From contig NZ_JARFML010000008.1 of the NCBI RefSeq assembly GCF_029167105.1, positions 124,001-188,000 of the forward strand: 64,000 nucleotides of DNA. Direction: 5' to 3'. Positions within the stretch are counted from its first letter, which is position 1. Each line of letters opens with the position of its first letter. The position numbers and the translations under genes are program-made. Under the pieces are notes generated by a model. It was given only the letters and a program-made list of their open reading frames with translations, ran no database searches and was not told where the DNA came from. Shown here in pieces: positions 43,568 to 53,925 of the stretch. This DNA comes from Bradyrhizobium yuanmingense (lineage in GTDB: Bacteria; Pseudomonadota; Alphaproteobacteria; Rhizobiales; Xanthobacteraceae).

Positions 43568-44581
43568 CTAGGCCGAGACGGCGTGGCGAAGCTCGCCGTG
43601 GCGCTCGCGGAACAGCTTGTCCTCCCAGGCCAGCGCATGAGCCGCGATGGTCTCGAGGTCGTCGTATTGCGGCCGCCAGTCGAGCAGGCTGCGGATACGG
43701 CTGGTGTCGGCGACCATGGTCATGATGTCGCCGGGCCGGCGCGGAGCGTATTGCACGGCGAAGCTGCGGCCCGAAACCCGGCGCACCGCGTCGATGGTCT
43801 CCAGCACCGAATAGCCGCGGCCATAGCCGCAATTCAGCGTGGTCGAGGCGCCGCCATTGCGCAGATAAGCAAGTGCCGAGCGATGCGCCTGCGACAGGTC
43901 GGTGACGTGGATGAAGTCGCGGATGCAGCTGCCGTCCGGGGTCGGATAGTCGGTGCCGAACACGTCGATCTTGGCGCGCTGGCCGGTGGCGGCCTCAACC
44001 GCGATCTTGAGCAGGTGCGTGGCGCCGACGGTGGCAAGACCAATGCGCGCCTGCGGATCGGCGCCGGCGACGTTGAAATAGCGCAGGGTCACGTATTGCA
44101 TGCCGTAGGCGGCAGCGACGTCGTGCAGCATGATCTCGGTCATCAGCTTCGAGGAGCCGTAAGGCGACAGCGGCCGCGTCGGCGCGTGCTCGGGCACCGG
44201 CACCTGGTCCGGATTGCCGTAGACCGCGGCGGTCGAGGAAAAGATGAAGCGGCCAATGCCGCGCTTGACCGCGACGTTGAGCAGGTTGCGCGCGGTGGTG
44301 AAGTTGTTGCGGTAATAGCCGAGCGGATCGCGCATCGAATCCGGCACGACGACCGAGCCTGCGAAATGGATGATGCTCTCGATGTCGTGCTGGGCGATCA
44401 CGCCTTCGAGCAGGTTCTCGTCGCCGGCATCGCCGATGAACAGCGGCACGCCTTCGGGCAGGTAGGCCGAGAAGCCGGTGGAGAGATCGTCGATCACGAC
44501 GACGTCCTCGCCGGCTTCCGCCAGCGCCAGGACCGTGTGACTTCCGATATAGCCGGCGCCGCCGGTGACTAGCACAGTCAT
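43568..44581 (-). CDS. galE: UDP-glucose 4-epimerase
   Basis: A 337-residue extended SDR interconverting UDP-glucose and UDP-galactose. TGGAGYIGSHT is at residues 6-16, FSSTAAVYG holds the catalytic Ser/Thr, YGSSKLMTE is the YxxxK motif, and CNYGRGYSV-type tail residues (NCGYGRGYSV) match GalE. Length is typical. It supplies galactose for surface polysaccharide. It is divergent from the glycosyltransferase gene. Confidence 0.93.
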   Translation of the reverse strand: MTVLVTGGAGYIGSHTVLALAEAGEDVVVIDDLSTGFSAYLPEGVPLFIGDAGDENLLEGVIAQHDIESIIHFAGSVVVPDSMRDPLGYYRNNFTTARNLLNVAVKRGIGRFIFSSTAAVYGNPDQVPVPEHAPTRPLSPYGSSKLMTEIMLHDVAAAYGMQYVTLRYFNVAGADPQARIGLATVGATHLLKIAVEAATGQRAKIDVFGTDYPTPDGSCIRDFIHVTDLSQAHRSALAYLRNGGASTTLNCGYGRGYSVLETIDAVRRVSGRSFAVQYAPRRPGDIMTMVADTSRIRSLLDWRPQYDDLETIAAHALAWEDKLFRERHGELRHAVSA

Positions 44582-44707
44582 GATCTCACCCGTCTTCGAT
44601 CAACGCGCAAGGCTAGCGCTTGCGTGGTGAAGAGGGGGTATCGGCGGCGCTGAACTGGTCACTATGCTTAATGTTGCGTATAGGGACTTTGCGAAACGGA
44701 GTGTGAC

Positions 44708-45745
44708 GTGGCGAATTCCCCCGGCGATCTCGAAGTGATCGTGCCAAATCTGCACAGGCGCTATTCCGGGGTCACCGCGACCAACCGGATGGTGGCGCCG
44801 CGGCTGGCAAAGCTGTACCGCGCCGCCTGGCTCGGATCCGACGCGCCGGCGGGGATCGCACGCCTGAGCATCGGAGATTTCCTCAAGCTCTGGCGCCGCA
44901 AGCGGCCTGTGATCTGGCATGCGCGCCGCAACAACGAGATGATCGCAGGCGTTGGCTTGCGCGCGCTCGGCTGGCCGCTCAAGCTCGTGTTCACCTCGGC
45001 GGCGCAGCGGCATCACAGCTGGATCACGCGCTGGCTGATCCGGCGCATGGACGCGATCATCGCAACGTCAGATCTCTCGGCCTCGTTCCTGAAGGTGAAG
45101 GCGACCGTGATCCCGCACGGCGTCGACACCGACGTCTACGCGCCGCCGACCGATCGCACTGCTGCCTTCGCCGAAGCCGCGCTGCCGGGCCGCTACGCCA
45201 TCGGCTGTTTCGGCCGCGTGCGGGCGCAGAAGGGCACCGATCTGTTCGTCGATGCGATGTGCCGCCTGCTGCCGCGCTATCCGGATTTCACCGCCGTCAT
45301 CGTCGGGCAGGTCACGGCCGAGCAGACGCCCTTTGCCAACGACCTGAAGAAGCGCATCGAAGCCGCCGGCCTGCAATCGCGCATCGTCATCACCGGCGAG
45401 CTGCCGATCGAAGCGGTGCAGCGCTGGTATCAGCGGCTGACGATCTACGCCTTCACCTCCCGCAACGAAGGCTTTGGCCTGACGCTGATCGAGGCAATGG
45501 CGGCGGGTAGCGCGCTGGTTGCCGCACGCGCCGGCGCGGCCGAACTCGTCGTCGAGGATGGTGTCACCGGCGTGCTGATCCCGGCGGGCGATGCCGACGC
45601 TTTAGCGGCAGCGCTCGAGCCGCTGATGCGCGATGTAGCTGCGGCAACCGCGATGGGCGAGCGCGGGCGGGCGCGGGTGCTCGAGAAGTTCAGCCTCGAT
45701 GCTGAAGCGGCGCGCATCGGCGCCGTGTATCGGCCGCTGCTCTGA
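44708..45745 (+). CDS. group 1 (GT4) glycosyltransferase, LPS-core type
   Basis: A 345-residue glycosyltransferase. The C-terminal half has the GT4 pattern: IGCFGRVRAQKGTDLFVDAM, a region of nucleotide-sugar contacts and AFTSRNEGFGLTLIEAMAAG. The N-terminal VIVPNLHRRYSGVTATNR resembles rhizobial LpcC-type core mannosyltransferases. GTG start with CGGAG upstream. It probably adds a sugar to the LPS core at the inner membrane. Confidence 0.85.
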   Translation: MANSPGDLEVIVPNLHRRYSGVTATNRMVAPRLAKLYRAAWLGSDAPAGIARLSIGDFLKLWRRKRPVIWHARRNNEMIAGVGLRALGWPLKLVFTSAAQRHHSWITRWLIRRMDAIIATSDLSASFLKVKATVIPHGVDTDVYAPPTDRTAAFAEAALPGRYAIGCFGRVRAQKGTDLFVDAMCRLLPRYPDFTAVIVGQVTAEQTPFANDLKKRIEAAGLQSRIVITGELPIEAVQRWYQRLTIYAFTSRNEGFGLTLIEAMAAGSALVAARAGAAELVVEDGVTGVLIPAGDADALAAALEPLMRDVAAATAMGERGRARVLEKFSLDAEAARIGAVYRPLL

Positions 45746-45923
45746 GGCGGTTTTCGCCTGCCGCAAACAAAAAACGCGAAAACAACCCCATGCACAGTAG
45801 CCGGGGTCAGCAAAATCAAGGAGTTGGCGGAGAGTTCGAGAGATTGCGGATTTTTCGAACGAATTTTGACTCGTCGGGCAAAACAGTGGCAGGATGTGAT
45901 CATCGGCGCGAGCCCCGATCGGC
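45746..45923. terminator. convergent intergenic region with a weak bidirectional terminator
   Basis: GTTTTCGC (45750-45757) pairs with GCGAAAAC (45776-45783) just after the glycosyltransferase stop, with an A-rich loop. This could stop both convergent genes. The remaining bases up to the heptosyltransferase stop show nothing I can name. Confidence 0.4.
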
Positions 45924-47027
45924 TCAGCTGGTGACCCGTGCTCCTGCCTCCCCCAGCACCCGCTCCGCAATCCCCACCACCTCGCTCGCCGCGATATTCC
46001 GCATGCAACGGTGATCGTTCACCTTGCAGACCGTGCTCTGGCAGGGCTGGCAGGACAGCTTTTCCTTGTCCTGCACAACGGTTGCGGCGAGACCGTTGAG
46101 CGGGGCCCAGAGGTAGGGGCTGGTGGGACCGAAGATGCCCATGGTCGGCGTGCCCAAGGCGGCTGCGATGTGCATCAGGCCGGAATCGTTGGAGATGGCA
46201 ACGCCGGCCGCGGCCATGGCGAGGACGCCGTTGCGCAAGTCCGTGCCGGTGAGGTCGCGCACCCCTGGGCCAGCGATCCCTGGGCCGCCCGCGGTCCCCG
46301 GCCCGACGGCGGCGACGATCTCCTGGGCGAGCCCCTTTTCGGCGGGACCGCCGACCACCCAGACCTCGAGGCCGCGCTCGACCAGCAGGCGGGCAGCTTC
46401 GGGATAAGAGGTCCAGCGCTTTGAGACGCCGACCGAGCCGGGGGCGAGCGCCACCGCAGCGCCGGCACCGAGGCCATTGGCCTCGCGCCAGCGGGCGATC
46501 TCCTCGACGGGGACGCGCAGTTGCGGTACCGGCCATTCCGCCGGCAGGGGCGCGCCGTCAGGCTGGGCGAGGGCGGCGTTCTTGTCGATGAACCGGGGCA
46601 GCTTCTTCTCACCCCAGCGCCAGCGGTTGAGCAGGCCGAACCGGAACTCGCCGACGAAGCCGATCCGTTCGGGAATACCGGCGAGCGCCGGCGCGATGGC
46701 CGCCTTCCAGGTCCGGGGCAGCACCAGTGCGGTGCCGTAGTCCTGTTTCCGCAGCAGCTCCGCCAGGCCGAACTGGCGCGGGACGGCCAGCCGGCTGCGC
46801 GGCATGTCCCAGACGATGCCCGCGCGCACTCCGGGCATGTAATCGACCAGCGGGGCGCACAGGGACGTGGTGAGGAGATCGACCGGTCGGTTCGGCCAGC
46901 GCTCCTTCAGGACCCGCACGACGGTGTGATTTCGCACGAAATCGCCGATCCACATGTAGGGAACGATCAGGATCGGGCGTGTGTCGCTCCGATCTGCATC
47001 ACTACCAAGTTGCGAATCAATATTCAT
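45924..47027 (-). CDS. ADP-heptose:LPS heptosyltransferase (GT9, WaaF-like)
   Basis: A 367-residue family 9 glycosyltransferase: N-terminal ILIVPYMWIGDFVRNHTVVR, central ALAPGSVGVSKRW, and the nucleotide-binding SNDSGLMHIAAALGTPTMGI with GPTSPYLWAP. A Cys-rich patch near the C-terminus (CQPCQSTVCKVNDHRC) is common in WaaF relatives. It should transfer heptose to the LPS inner core, matching the neighbouring hldD and hldE genes. Confidence 0.88.
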   Translation of the reverse strand: MNIDSQLGSDADRSDTRPILIVPYMWIGDFVRNHTVVRVLKERWPNRPVDLLTTSLCAPLVDYMPGVRAGIVWDMPRSRLAVPRQFGLAELLRKQDYGTALVLPRTWKAAIAPALAGIPERIGFVGEFRFGLLNRWRWGEKKLPRFIDKNAALAQPDGAPLPAEWPVPQLRVPVEEIARWREANGLGAGAAVALAPGSVGVSKRWTSYPEAARLLVERGLEVWVVGGPAEKGLAQEIVAAVGPGTAGGPGIAGPGVRDLTGTDLRNGVLAMAAAGVAISNDSGLMHIAAALGTPTMGIFGPTSPYLWAPLNGLAATVVQDKEKLSCQPCQSTVCKVNDHRCMRNIAASEVVGIAERVLGEAGARVTS

Positions 47028-47183
47028 TCGTTATGAGGGCCGAGCGTGCCGATATCGCAGTTCGGTTAGCCGCTCCGGGTCGACAGGTAAAGCCGGCAGA
47101 ACAGCAATCCCAAAACCGCTTACACTTTGGCGGATCATGCGCTAGGGCAGGATCGGGCACCTAAAATCAGGCAGGTAGGTGGA

Positions 47184-48164
47184 ATGTTGCTGGTGACCGG
47201 CGGGGCCGGTTTTATCGGATCGAACGTCGTGGCCGCGCTGAACGAGGCCGGTCGCAGCGACGTCGTGATCTGCGATCTCCTCGGAACCGAAGGCAAGTGG
47301 CGCAATCTCGCCAAGCGGCAGCTTGTGGATATCGTTCCCCCGACCGAGCTGATGGACTGGCTGAAGGGCCGCAAGCTGGAGGCTATGATCCATCTCGGGG
47401 CGATTTCCGCGACCACGGCGACCGACGGTGATCTCGTCGTCGAGACCAATTTCCGCCTGTCGATGCGCCTGCTGGACTGGTGCACGATGAATGCGGTGCC
47501 TTTCATCTACGCGTCCTCGGCGGCGACCTATGGCGACGGCACGGAAGGCTTTGACGACGATTCTTCGCTTTCGGCGCTGAAGAAATTGCGGCCGATGAAT
47601 CTCTACGGCTGGAGCAAGCACCTGTTTGATCTCGCTGTCGCCGAACGTGTGGCGCGCGGCGATCGGCTCCCGCCGCAATGGGCCGCCCTGAAATTCTTCA
47701 ATGTGTTCGGGCCGAACGAATATCACAAAGGCTCGATGATGAGCGTGCTGGCGCGGCGCTTCGACGACGTGAGGGCAGGCCGCGTCGTGCAGCTGTTCAA
47801 GTCGCATCGCGAGGGCATCGAGGACGGCGATCAGCGTCGCGATTTCATCTATGTCGACGATGTCGTGCGCGTGGTCCTTTGGCTGCTCGCGACGCCGTCC
47901 GTGTCCGGCCTGTTCAACGTCGGCACCGGCAAGGCGCGCAGTTTCAAGGACCTGATGCTGGCTGCCTATTCGGCGCTCGGCACTAGGCCCAACATCGAAT
48001 ACGTCGACATGCCCGAGCAGATCCGGGGCAGCTACCAGTATTTCACCCAGAGCGAGGTCGATCGTCTCCACCGCGCCGGCTATAACGGCGGCTTCACGAC
48101 GCTCGAGGACGCGGTGAAGGCCTATGTCGGGGATTATCTCGACCGGCCCGACCGCTTTCGCTGA
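47184..48164 (+). CDS. hldD: ADP-glyceromanno-heptose 6-epimerase
   Basis: A 326-residue extended SDR converting ADP-D,D-heptose to ADP-L,D-heptose. TGGAGFIGSN at the N-terminus, IHLGAISATTATDGD (typical of HldD), YGWSKHLFD as YxxxK, NVFGPNEYHKG and RDFIYVDDVV agree with HldD. ATG at 47184 has AGGTGG nearby. It is followed by hldE after 12 bases. Confidence 0.92.
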   Translation: MLLVTGGAGFIGSNVVAALNEAGRSDVVICDLLGTEGKWRNLAKRQLVDIVPPTELMDWLKGRKLEAMIHLGAISATTATDGDLVVETNFRLSMRLLDWCTMNAVPFIYASSAATYGDGTEGFDDDSSLSALKKLRPMNLYGWSKHLFDLAVAERVARGDRLPPQWAALKFFNVFGPNEYHKGSMMSVLARRFDDVRAGRVVQLFKSHREGIEDGDQRRDFIYVDDVVRVVLWLLATPSVSGLFNVGTGKARSFKDLMLAAYSALGTRPNIEYVDMPEQIRGSYQYFTQSEVDRLHRAGYNGGFTTLEDAVKAYVGDYLDRPDRFR

Positions 48165-48176
48165 GGCCCTTTCGAC

Positions 48177-49661
48177 ATGCCGACGCCCATTCTCGATTTC
48201 GATGCCCTCGCGCAAGCCATCTCAGGCCGTACGGTGCTGTGCATCGGCGACATCATGCTGGACGAGTTCGTCTATGGCGAGGTGTCGCGAATCTCGCCGG
48301 AAGCGCCGGCGCCCGTCATCGCCGCCCAGCGCAGCGAGATCCACGTCGGCGGCGCCGGCAACGTGGCGCGCAACGTCGCGTCGCTCGGCGCGCGCTGCAT
48401 CTTCGTCGGGCTGATCGGCGAGGACGAGGCCGGTACGCGGCTCGAGGCCGCGCTCAATGATCAAGCCGGCATCGAGAGCGTGCTGGTGCGCGACGCCTCG
48501 CGGCCGACCACGCGAAAGGTCCGCTTCGTCTCCGAACATTTTTCCACGCATATGCTGCGCGCGGATTGGGAGCAGGCACTGGCTGCGTCCGACGAGGTCG
48601 AAACGAAGTTGATCGACGCGATCCTGCCGCAAATCGCGCGCGCCGACATCGTTCTGCTGTCCGACTACGCCAAGGGCGTGCTGACGGCGCGCGTGATCCG
48701 CCACACCATCGATGCCGCGCGCAAGCTCGACAAGCCCGTCATCGTCGATCCCAAGAGCCTGAACTGGGCGATCTATCGCGGCGCGACGCTGCTCACGCCC
48801 AACCGCAAGGAATTCTCGGAAGCGACCCGCAGCCGCGCCGACACGGTGCAGAGCATCGTCGAGGCCAGCGAGGACGTGATGCGGCTCGCCGATTGCGAGG
48901 CGATCCTGGTCACCCAGGGCGAGCACGGCATGACCTTGGTGCCGCGGAATGGCGGGGCCGTTCACGTGCCGGCCGTCCCGGTCAAGGTGCGCGACGTCTC
49001 CGGCGCCGGTGACACCGTCGCCGCTGCGGTTGCGGTGTCGCTCGCGGCCGGCGCGGACTGGGACACGGCACTGCGCATGGCCAACGCCGCCGCCGCCGTC
49101 GCGGTCGGCAAGCAGGGCACCGCCAGCGTCAGCGCGGCCGAGCTGCGACGCAAGATCCTGCCGCATGCCACGCTCGCGGCCGAGGAGAAGATCGTGCTCG
49201 ATCCGGCCGCACTCGACGCGCAGGTTGCCGAATGGAACAGGCAGGGCCTGCGCGTCGGCTTCACCAACGGCTGTTTCGACATCCTCCATCCCGGCCACGT
49301 CAAGGTGCTGACCGCGGCGCGCGCCGCCTGCGATCGCCTGATCGTGGGGCTCAACAGCGACGCCTCGGTGCGGCGGTTGAAGGGTGCCGATCGTCCGGTC
49401 CAGGACGAGCGCGCGCGTGCCGAGGTGCTCGCCGCACTGGAGGCCGTCGATCTCGTCGTCATCTTCACGGAGGACACGCCGATCGACCTGATCACCAGGA
49501 TCAAGCCCGGCGTGCTGGTGAAGGGCGGCGACTACACACGCGAACAGGTCGTCGGCCACGAGGTGGTCGAGGCCGCGGGCGGGGCGGTCGTGCTAGTCGA
49601 CATTCTCCAGGGCTTCAGCACGACGGCGCTGGTTCATCGCGCCCGGGGAGGGGGCAAGTGA
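48177..49661 (+). CDS. hldE: bifunctional heptose-7-phosphate kinase / heptose-1-phosphate adenylyltransferase
   Basis: A 494-residue two-domain protein. Residues about 1-325 are a PfkB-type kinase ([18 protein letters not shown] site [13 protein letters not shown]), and residues about 350-490 a nucleotidyltransferase with [17 protein letters not shown] (HxGH) and [15 protein letters not shown]. Its length equals that of fused E. coli-type HldE. The phosphatase gmhB and isomerase gmhA needed in the same route are not between this gene and the ligase. Its stop overlaps the GTG of the next gene. Confidence 0.93.
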   Translation: MPTPILDFDALAQAISGRTVLCIGDIMLDEFVYGEVSRISPEAPAPVIAAQRSEIHVGGAGNVARNVASLGARCIFVGLIGEDEAGTRLEAALNDQAGIESVLVRDASRPTTRKVRFVSEHFSTHMLRADWEQALAASDEVETKLIDAILPQIARADIVLLSDYAKGVLTARVIRHTIDAARKLDKPVIVDPKSLNWAIYRGATLLTPNRKEFSEATRSRADTVQSIVEASEDVMRLADCEAILVTQGEHGMTLVPRNGGAVHVPAVPVKVRDVSGAGDTVAAAVAVSLAAGADWDTALRMANAAAAVAVGKQGTASVSAAELRRKILPHATLAAEEKIVLDPAALDAQVAEWNRQGLRVGFTNGCFDILHPGHVKVLTAARAACDRLIVGLNSDASVRRLKGADRPVQDERARAEVLAALEAVDLVVIFTEDTPIDLITRIKPGVLVKGGDYTREQVVGHEVVEAAGGAVVLVDILQGFSTTALVHRARGGGK

Positions 49662-50944
49662 CGGCGCTCGCACGCGAGACCCCCGGCCAGATGTTGCGGC
49701 GGCGCCTGCGCAGTCCGGCGGCCTGGCGTGAAACGGTCGATCTGTTCGCGATCCTGACCGCGGCCTCGCTGCCCTGGTCGACCTCGCTTGCGGGGATCTT
49801 CAACGCGCTGATGCTGCTCTGCATGGTGCCGTTCCTCGATTTGCGCGACTTCCTGCAGTCCCTGAAGCGTCCGATCTGCATTGCGCCGATCGCGCTCGTC
49901 TTTCTCGCGCTGCTGGGGACGCTATGGTCGGACGCGGCCTGGGGTGCGCGCCTCTACGCGGTCAATCCGACCGTCAAGCTGCTCGTGCTGCCGGTCCTGC
50001 TCTATCATTTCGAACGCTCACCGCGCGGCCGGTGGGTCTTCGTCGCCTTCCTGGTGTCTTGCGCCTTGTTGTCGGTGATGTCCTGGTTGGTCGCCTTTTA
50101 CCCGAACCTCGCGCTCAAGACCGACCCGCCAGAACGCGGCATCTTCGTCAAGAACTACATCGACCAGAGCCAGGAATTCGCGCTTTGCGCGGTTGCGCTG
50201 GCCTATCCGATCGTGATGCTGTTGCGCGAGAAGCGGTACTGGTTCGCCGCGCTGCTGACGGCACTGGCGCTGAGCTTCTTCATCAACATGACCTTTGTGG
50301 TGGTGTCGCGCACCGCGCTCGTCACCATTCCGATCATGTTCGGCGTGTTTGCGCTGCTCCATCTCAAATGGCGCAGCATCGCACTCATCTCCGGCGCGCT
50401 GCTCGTCGGCGCCGTTCTCGCCTGGCAGGCCTCGCCGCAATTGCGCCAGACCGCCGAGAGGTTTACCACCGATTACACGCGTTACGTCGAAAGGGGCGAG
50501 CCGAGCTCGGCAGGCCTGCGGCTCGAATTCTGGCGAAAGTCGCTCGGCTTCTTCGCGGAGGCGCCGATCGCGGGGCACGGCACCGGCTCCACGCGCGGAT
50601 TGTTCGAGCGCGTCGCGACGCCCGCCGGCCAGAACAAGGCGTCCGCGGAAGTGATCGGCAACCCCCACAATCAGACGTTGAATGTCGCCGTGCAATGGGG
50701 ACTGATCGGCGTCGCGATTCTCTATGCGATCTGGATCCTGCATCTGCAGCTGTTTCGGGGCGACGGGCTTGCCAACTGGATCGGGCTGCTGGTGGTGGTG
50801 CAAAACGTCTTCACCTCGCTGTTCAACTCGCATTTGTTCGACTTCCACGAGGGCTGGATGTACGTCATTGGCGTCGGCGTCGCCGGCGGAATGGTGATCC
50901 GGGAACAACAGCTCGGGGCGAAGATGGGGGAAGCCGGTTCCTGA
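49658..50944 (+). CDS. O-antigen ligase / Wzy-type membrane protein
   Basis: A 428-residue protein with about ten to twelve membrane spans and a periplasmic loop holding [13 protein letters not shown] and [14 protein letters not shown], where the histidine is the catalytic-type residue of the O-antigen ligase family. It joins undecaprenyl-linked O-chain to the core in the periplasm; polymerase activity is the alternative. The GTG start overlaps the hldE stop and has GGGGAGGGGG upstream. Confidence 0.85.
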   Translation: MTALARETPGQMLRRRLRSPAAWRETVDLFAILTAASLPWSTSLAGIFNALMLLCMVPFLDLRDFLQSLKRPICIAPIALVFLALLGTLWSDAAWGARLYAVNPTVKLLVLPVLLYHFERSPRGRWVFVAFLVSCALLSVMSWLVAFYPNLALKTDPPERGIFVKNYIDQSQEFALCAVALAYPIVMLLREKRYWFAALLTALALSFFINMTFVVVSRTALVTIPIMFGVFALLHLKWRSIALISGALLVGAVLAWQASPQLRQTAERFTTDYTRYVERGEPSSAGLRLEFWRKSLGFFAEAPIAGHGTGSTRGLFERVATPAGQNKASAEVIGNPHNQTLNVAVQWGLIGVAILYAIWILHLQLFRGDGLANWIGLLVVVQNVFTSLFNSHLFDFHEGWMYVIGVGVAGGMVIREQQLGAKMGEAGS

Positions 50945-51028
50945 GGGGCCACGCGGCTGGCAAGTCTTGTCGAGATGGGCTATCAGCGCGATCAGGTTGT
51001 ATCCAAACGGGTTTTCATCGGTCGGCGG

Positions 51029-52942
51029 ATGACGCGACTTTCGCATCTCACCTCGCGCAATTTCCTGATCGCGCTCCACGACCTGCTCGCGACCACGGCG
51101 GCGCTTTTTGCCGCGTTCTATCTGCGATTCGACGGTGGCGACGACTTCTTCGAGCGCCTGCCGCTGCTGTTCCAGATCCTGCCCTACTTCCTCGCCTTCA
51201 GCGTGGTCGTCTTCTTCGTCCTCAACCTGACCACGACGAAATGGCGCTTCATCTCGCTGCCGGACGCGCTGAACATCATTCGCGCGGCGACCGTGCTGAC
51301 CGTTGCGCTGCTCGTGCTCGACTACATCTTCGTTGCCCCCAACGTCCGCGGCTCCTTTTTCCTCGGCAAGGTGACGATCGTCCTCTACTGGTTCCTCGAG
51401 ATCTCCTTCCTCAGCGCGCTGCGCATGGCCTACCGCTACTTCCGCTATACGCGGGTGCGCCGTGATGCGAGGACCGGCGATGCCGCGCCGACCTTGCTGA
51501 TCGGCCGCGCTGCAGATGCCGAGGTGCTGCTGCGCGGAATCGAGAGCGGGGCGATCAAGCGGATCTGGCCGGTCGGCGTGCTGTCGCCGTCGAGCGCCGA
51601 CCGCGGCCAGTTCATCCGCACCGTGCCGGTGCTGGGGAGCATCGACGACGTCGAGGACGTCATCGCCGACTTCGCCAAGCGCAACAAGCCGATCGCGCGC
51701 CTCATCATGACGCCGTCGGCGTTCGAGCCGGAGGCCCGTCCGGAATCGATCCTGATGCGGGCGCGCAAGCTCGGCGTGATCGTCAACCGGATGCCCTCGC
51801 TGGAGAGCGGCGACACGCCGCGGCTCACGGCGGTTGCGGTCGAGGACCTCCTGCTGCGGCCGAGCGAGAAGATCGACTATGCGCGCCTCGAGGCGCTGAT
51901 CAGGGGCAAGGCCGTGCTCGTCACCGGTGGCGGCGGCTCAATCGGCTCGGAGATCTGCGAGCGCGTCGTGGCCTTCGGCGCCGCGCGGCTTCTGATCGTG
52001 GAGAACTCGGAGCCGGCGCTCTATGCGATCTCCGAAGCGCTCGTCGCCCGCCGGGGGGCAGCTGCGATCGAAGCGCGGATCGCCGACATCCGCGACCGGG
52101 AGCGCATCATGCGCGTGACGGCGGAGTTCAAGCCGGACATCGTATTCCACGCCGCGGCGCTCAAGCACGTTCCGATCCTCGAACGCGACTGGAGCGAAGG
52201 CGTCAAGACCAACATCTTCGGCTCGATCAACGTTGCCGACGCCGCGGTGGCAGCCGGCGCCGAGGCGATGGTGATGATCTCGACCGACAAGGCGATCGAG
52301 CCGGTGTCGATGCTCGGCCTGACCAAGCGCTTCGCGGAGATGTACTGCCAGGCGCTGGACCACGACCTCGCCGCCGGCGCACGCGGGGCCAAGCCGCCGA
52401 TGCGGCTGATCTCGGTGCGGTTCGGCAACGTGCTGGCCTCGAACGGCTCGGTGGTGCCGAAGTTCAAGGCCCAGATCGAGGCCGGTGGCCCGGTGACCGT
52501 GACGCATCCCGACATGGTCCGCTACTTCATGACCATCCGCGAGGCCTGCGATCTCGTGATCACTGCGGCCACGCATGCGCTCGGAACCCAGCGTCCCGGC
52601 GTCTCCGTCTATGTGCTCAACATGGGCCAGCCGGTGAAGATCGTCGATCTCGCCGAACGCATGATCCGCCTCTCCGGTCTGCAGCCCGGCCACGACATCG
52701 AGATCGTGTTCACCGGCATGCGCCCAGGCGAGCGCCTGCACGAGATCCTGTTCGCCTCGGAGGAGCCGACCCGCGAAATCGGCGTCCCCGGAATCATGGC
52801 TGCGCAGCCGAACGAACCGCCGATGCAGACGCTGCGCAAATGGATCGCGGCGCTGGAGCAGGCGATCGTACGCGACGATCGCGCCACCATCAGGACCGTC
52901 CTGAAGGACGCGGTCCCCGAATTCGGGTCGACCGCGGCCTGA
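51029..52942 (+). CDS. CapD/FlaA1-like membrane-bound nucleotide-sugar epimerase/dehydratase
   Basis: About 637 residues. Four membrane segments lie in the N-terminal 130 (LHDLLATTAALFAAFYLRF, FLAFSVVVFFVLNLTTTKW and others). A linker Rossmann domain is followed by the SDR domain with VTGGGGSIGSEICERV, ISTDKAIEPVSMLGLTKRFAE (the tyrosine position is Met, as in the FlaA1/PglF group) and RFGNVLASNGSVVPKF. It likely dehydrates a UDP-HexNAc toward a 4-keto-6-deoxy sugar. ATG 50975 is an alternative start. Confidence 0.88.
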   Translation: MTRLSHLTSRNFLIALHDLLATTAALFAAFYLRFDGGDDFFERLPLLFQILPYFLAFSVVVFFVLNLTTTKWRFISLPDALNIIRAATVLTVALLVLDYIFVAPNVRGSFFLGKVTIVLYWFLEISFLSALRMAYRYFRYTRVRRDARTGDAAPTLLIGRAADAEVLLRGIESGAIKRIWPVGVLSPSSADRGQFIRTVPVLGSIDDVEDVIADFAKRNKPIARLIMTPSAFEPEARPESILMRARKLGVIVNRMPSLESGDTPRLTAVAVEDLLLRPSEKIDYARLEALIRGKAVLVTGGGGSIGSEICERVVAFGAARLLIVENSEPALYAISEALVARRGAAAIEARIADIRDRERIMRVTAEFKPDIVFHAAALKHVPILERDWSEGVKTNIFGSINVADAAVAAGAEAMVMISTDKAIEPVSMLGLTKRFAEMYCQALDHDLAAGARGAKPPMRLISVRFGNVLASNGSVVPKFKAQIEAGGPVTVTHPDMVRYFMTIREACDLVITAATHALGTQRPGVSVYVLNMGQPVKIVDLAERMIRLSGLQPGHDIEIVFTGMRPGERLHEILFASEEPTREIGVPGIMAAQPNEPPMQTLRKWIAALEQAIVRDDRATIRTVLKDAVPEFGSTAA

Positions 52943-52977
52943 CCATTGTTGTGCGATCTGGCGCTTTGGGATCAACG

Positions 52978-53925
52978 ATGAGCGAACGTAAGCCAGTCGT
53001 GCTGGTGACGGGAGCGAGCGGCTTCATCGGCCGTCATCTCGCGCAGGCGCTGGCGCACGAAGGATGGTCGGTCCGCCCCGTGGTCCGCAAGCGGCAGGGC
53101 ATCGACGGCGAGGTCGTGATCGAATCGATCGGCCCCGACACCGACTGGCGGGCCGCGCTCGAGGGGGTGGAGGCGGTCGTCCACCTTGCCGCGCGCGTGC
53201 ATCACGGGCGCGAGGAGCATGCAGCCCAGCTCTACCAGGACGTCAACACTGCCGGCACGGTGCACCTGGCGCGCGCTGCGGCGAGGGCGGGCGTGCGCCA
53301 TTTCATCTTCATCAGCACCGTGCTGGTGCATGGCCGCAGCAACGAGGGCAGGGCCCCGTTCAGCGAGAACGACGTCCCGACGCCGCGCGGCCTCTACGGG
53401 ACGTCCAAGGCCGCGGCCGAGGCGGGCCTGAGGACGCTCGCGCGCGAGAGCGACATGAAGATCTCTGTGGTCAGGCCGCCCATGGTCTATGGCGCGAGCG
53501 CGAAGGGAAATTTCGCCCTGTTGACGCGCGCGATGAACCTTGGGGTGCCGTTGCCGTTCGCCGCGATCCGCAATCGCCGCGCCTTCCTTGCCGTGCAGAA
53601 CCTGTCCTCCTTCATCCTGCATCGGCTCGCTCATCCAGATGCGGCCGGCCATTTCGAGATATTCCTGCTCGCCGATAGCGAGCAGTTCTCGACGCCCGAA
53701 TTCATCGCGCGTCTGGCGAAGGCGTCCGGCAAGCGCCCGCGACTGTTCGGCGTGCCGCCGGGCCTGCTCAGCGCGCTTTTCCGAATGATCGGCCGGCAGG
53801 ACATGCATGATAGCCTGATCGGCTCGCTCGAGCTCGACGTCTCCAAGGCGCTCGCGACCGGCTGGCGGCCGGAGGTTTCGCTCGACGAGGGGCTGCGGCT
53901 TGCCGTGTCGGCTCAGGACGCCTGA
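52978..53925 (+). CDS. NAD-dependent sugar epimerase (extended SDR)
   Basis: A 315-residue extended SDR: VTGASGFIGRHLAQAL, VVHLAARVHHG, IFISTVLVHGRS and YGTSKAAAE (YxxxK). It resembles 4-epimerases and 4-reductases paired with WecA-type transferases in O-antigen clusters. Probably it makes the sugar that the neighbouring transferase loads. It overlaps the convergent transferase gene by 13 bases at the 3' ends. Confidence 0.85.
   Translation: MSERKPVVLVTGASGFIGRHLAQALAHEGWSVRPVVRKRQGIDGEVVIESIGPDTDWRAALEGVEAVVHLAARVHHGREEHAAQLYQDVNTAGTVHLARAAARAGVRHFIFISTVLVHGRSNEGRAPFSENDVPTPRGLYGTSKAAAEAGLRTLARESDMKISVVRPPMVYGASAKGNFALLTRAMNLGVPLPFAAIRNRRAFLAVQNLSSFILHRLAHPDAAGHFEIFLLADSEQFSTPEFIARLAKASGKRPRLFGVPPGLLSALFRMIGRQDMHDSLIGSLELDVSKALATGWRPEVSLDEGLRLAVSAQDA

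Noticed and set aside
45790..46014. 74-codon plus frame after the glycosyltransferase
   Set aside because: Overlaps the heptosyltransferase 3' end and shows shadow-type composition.
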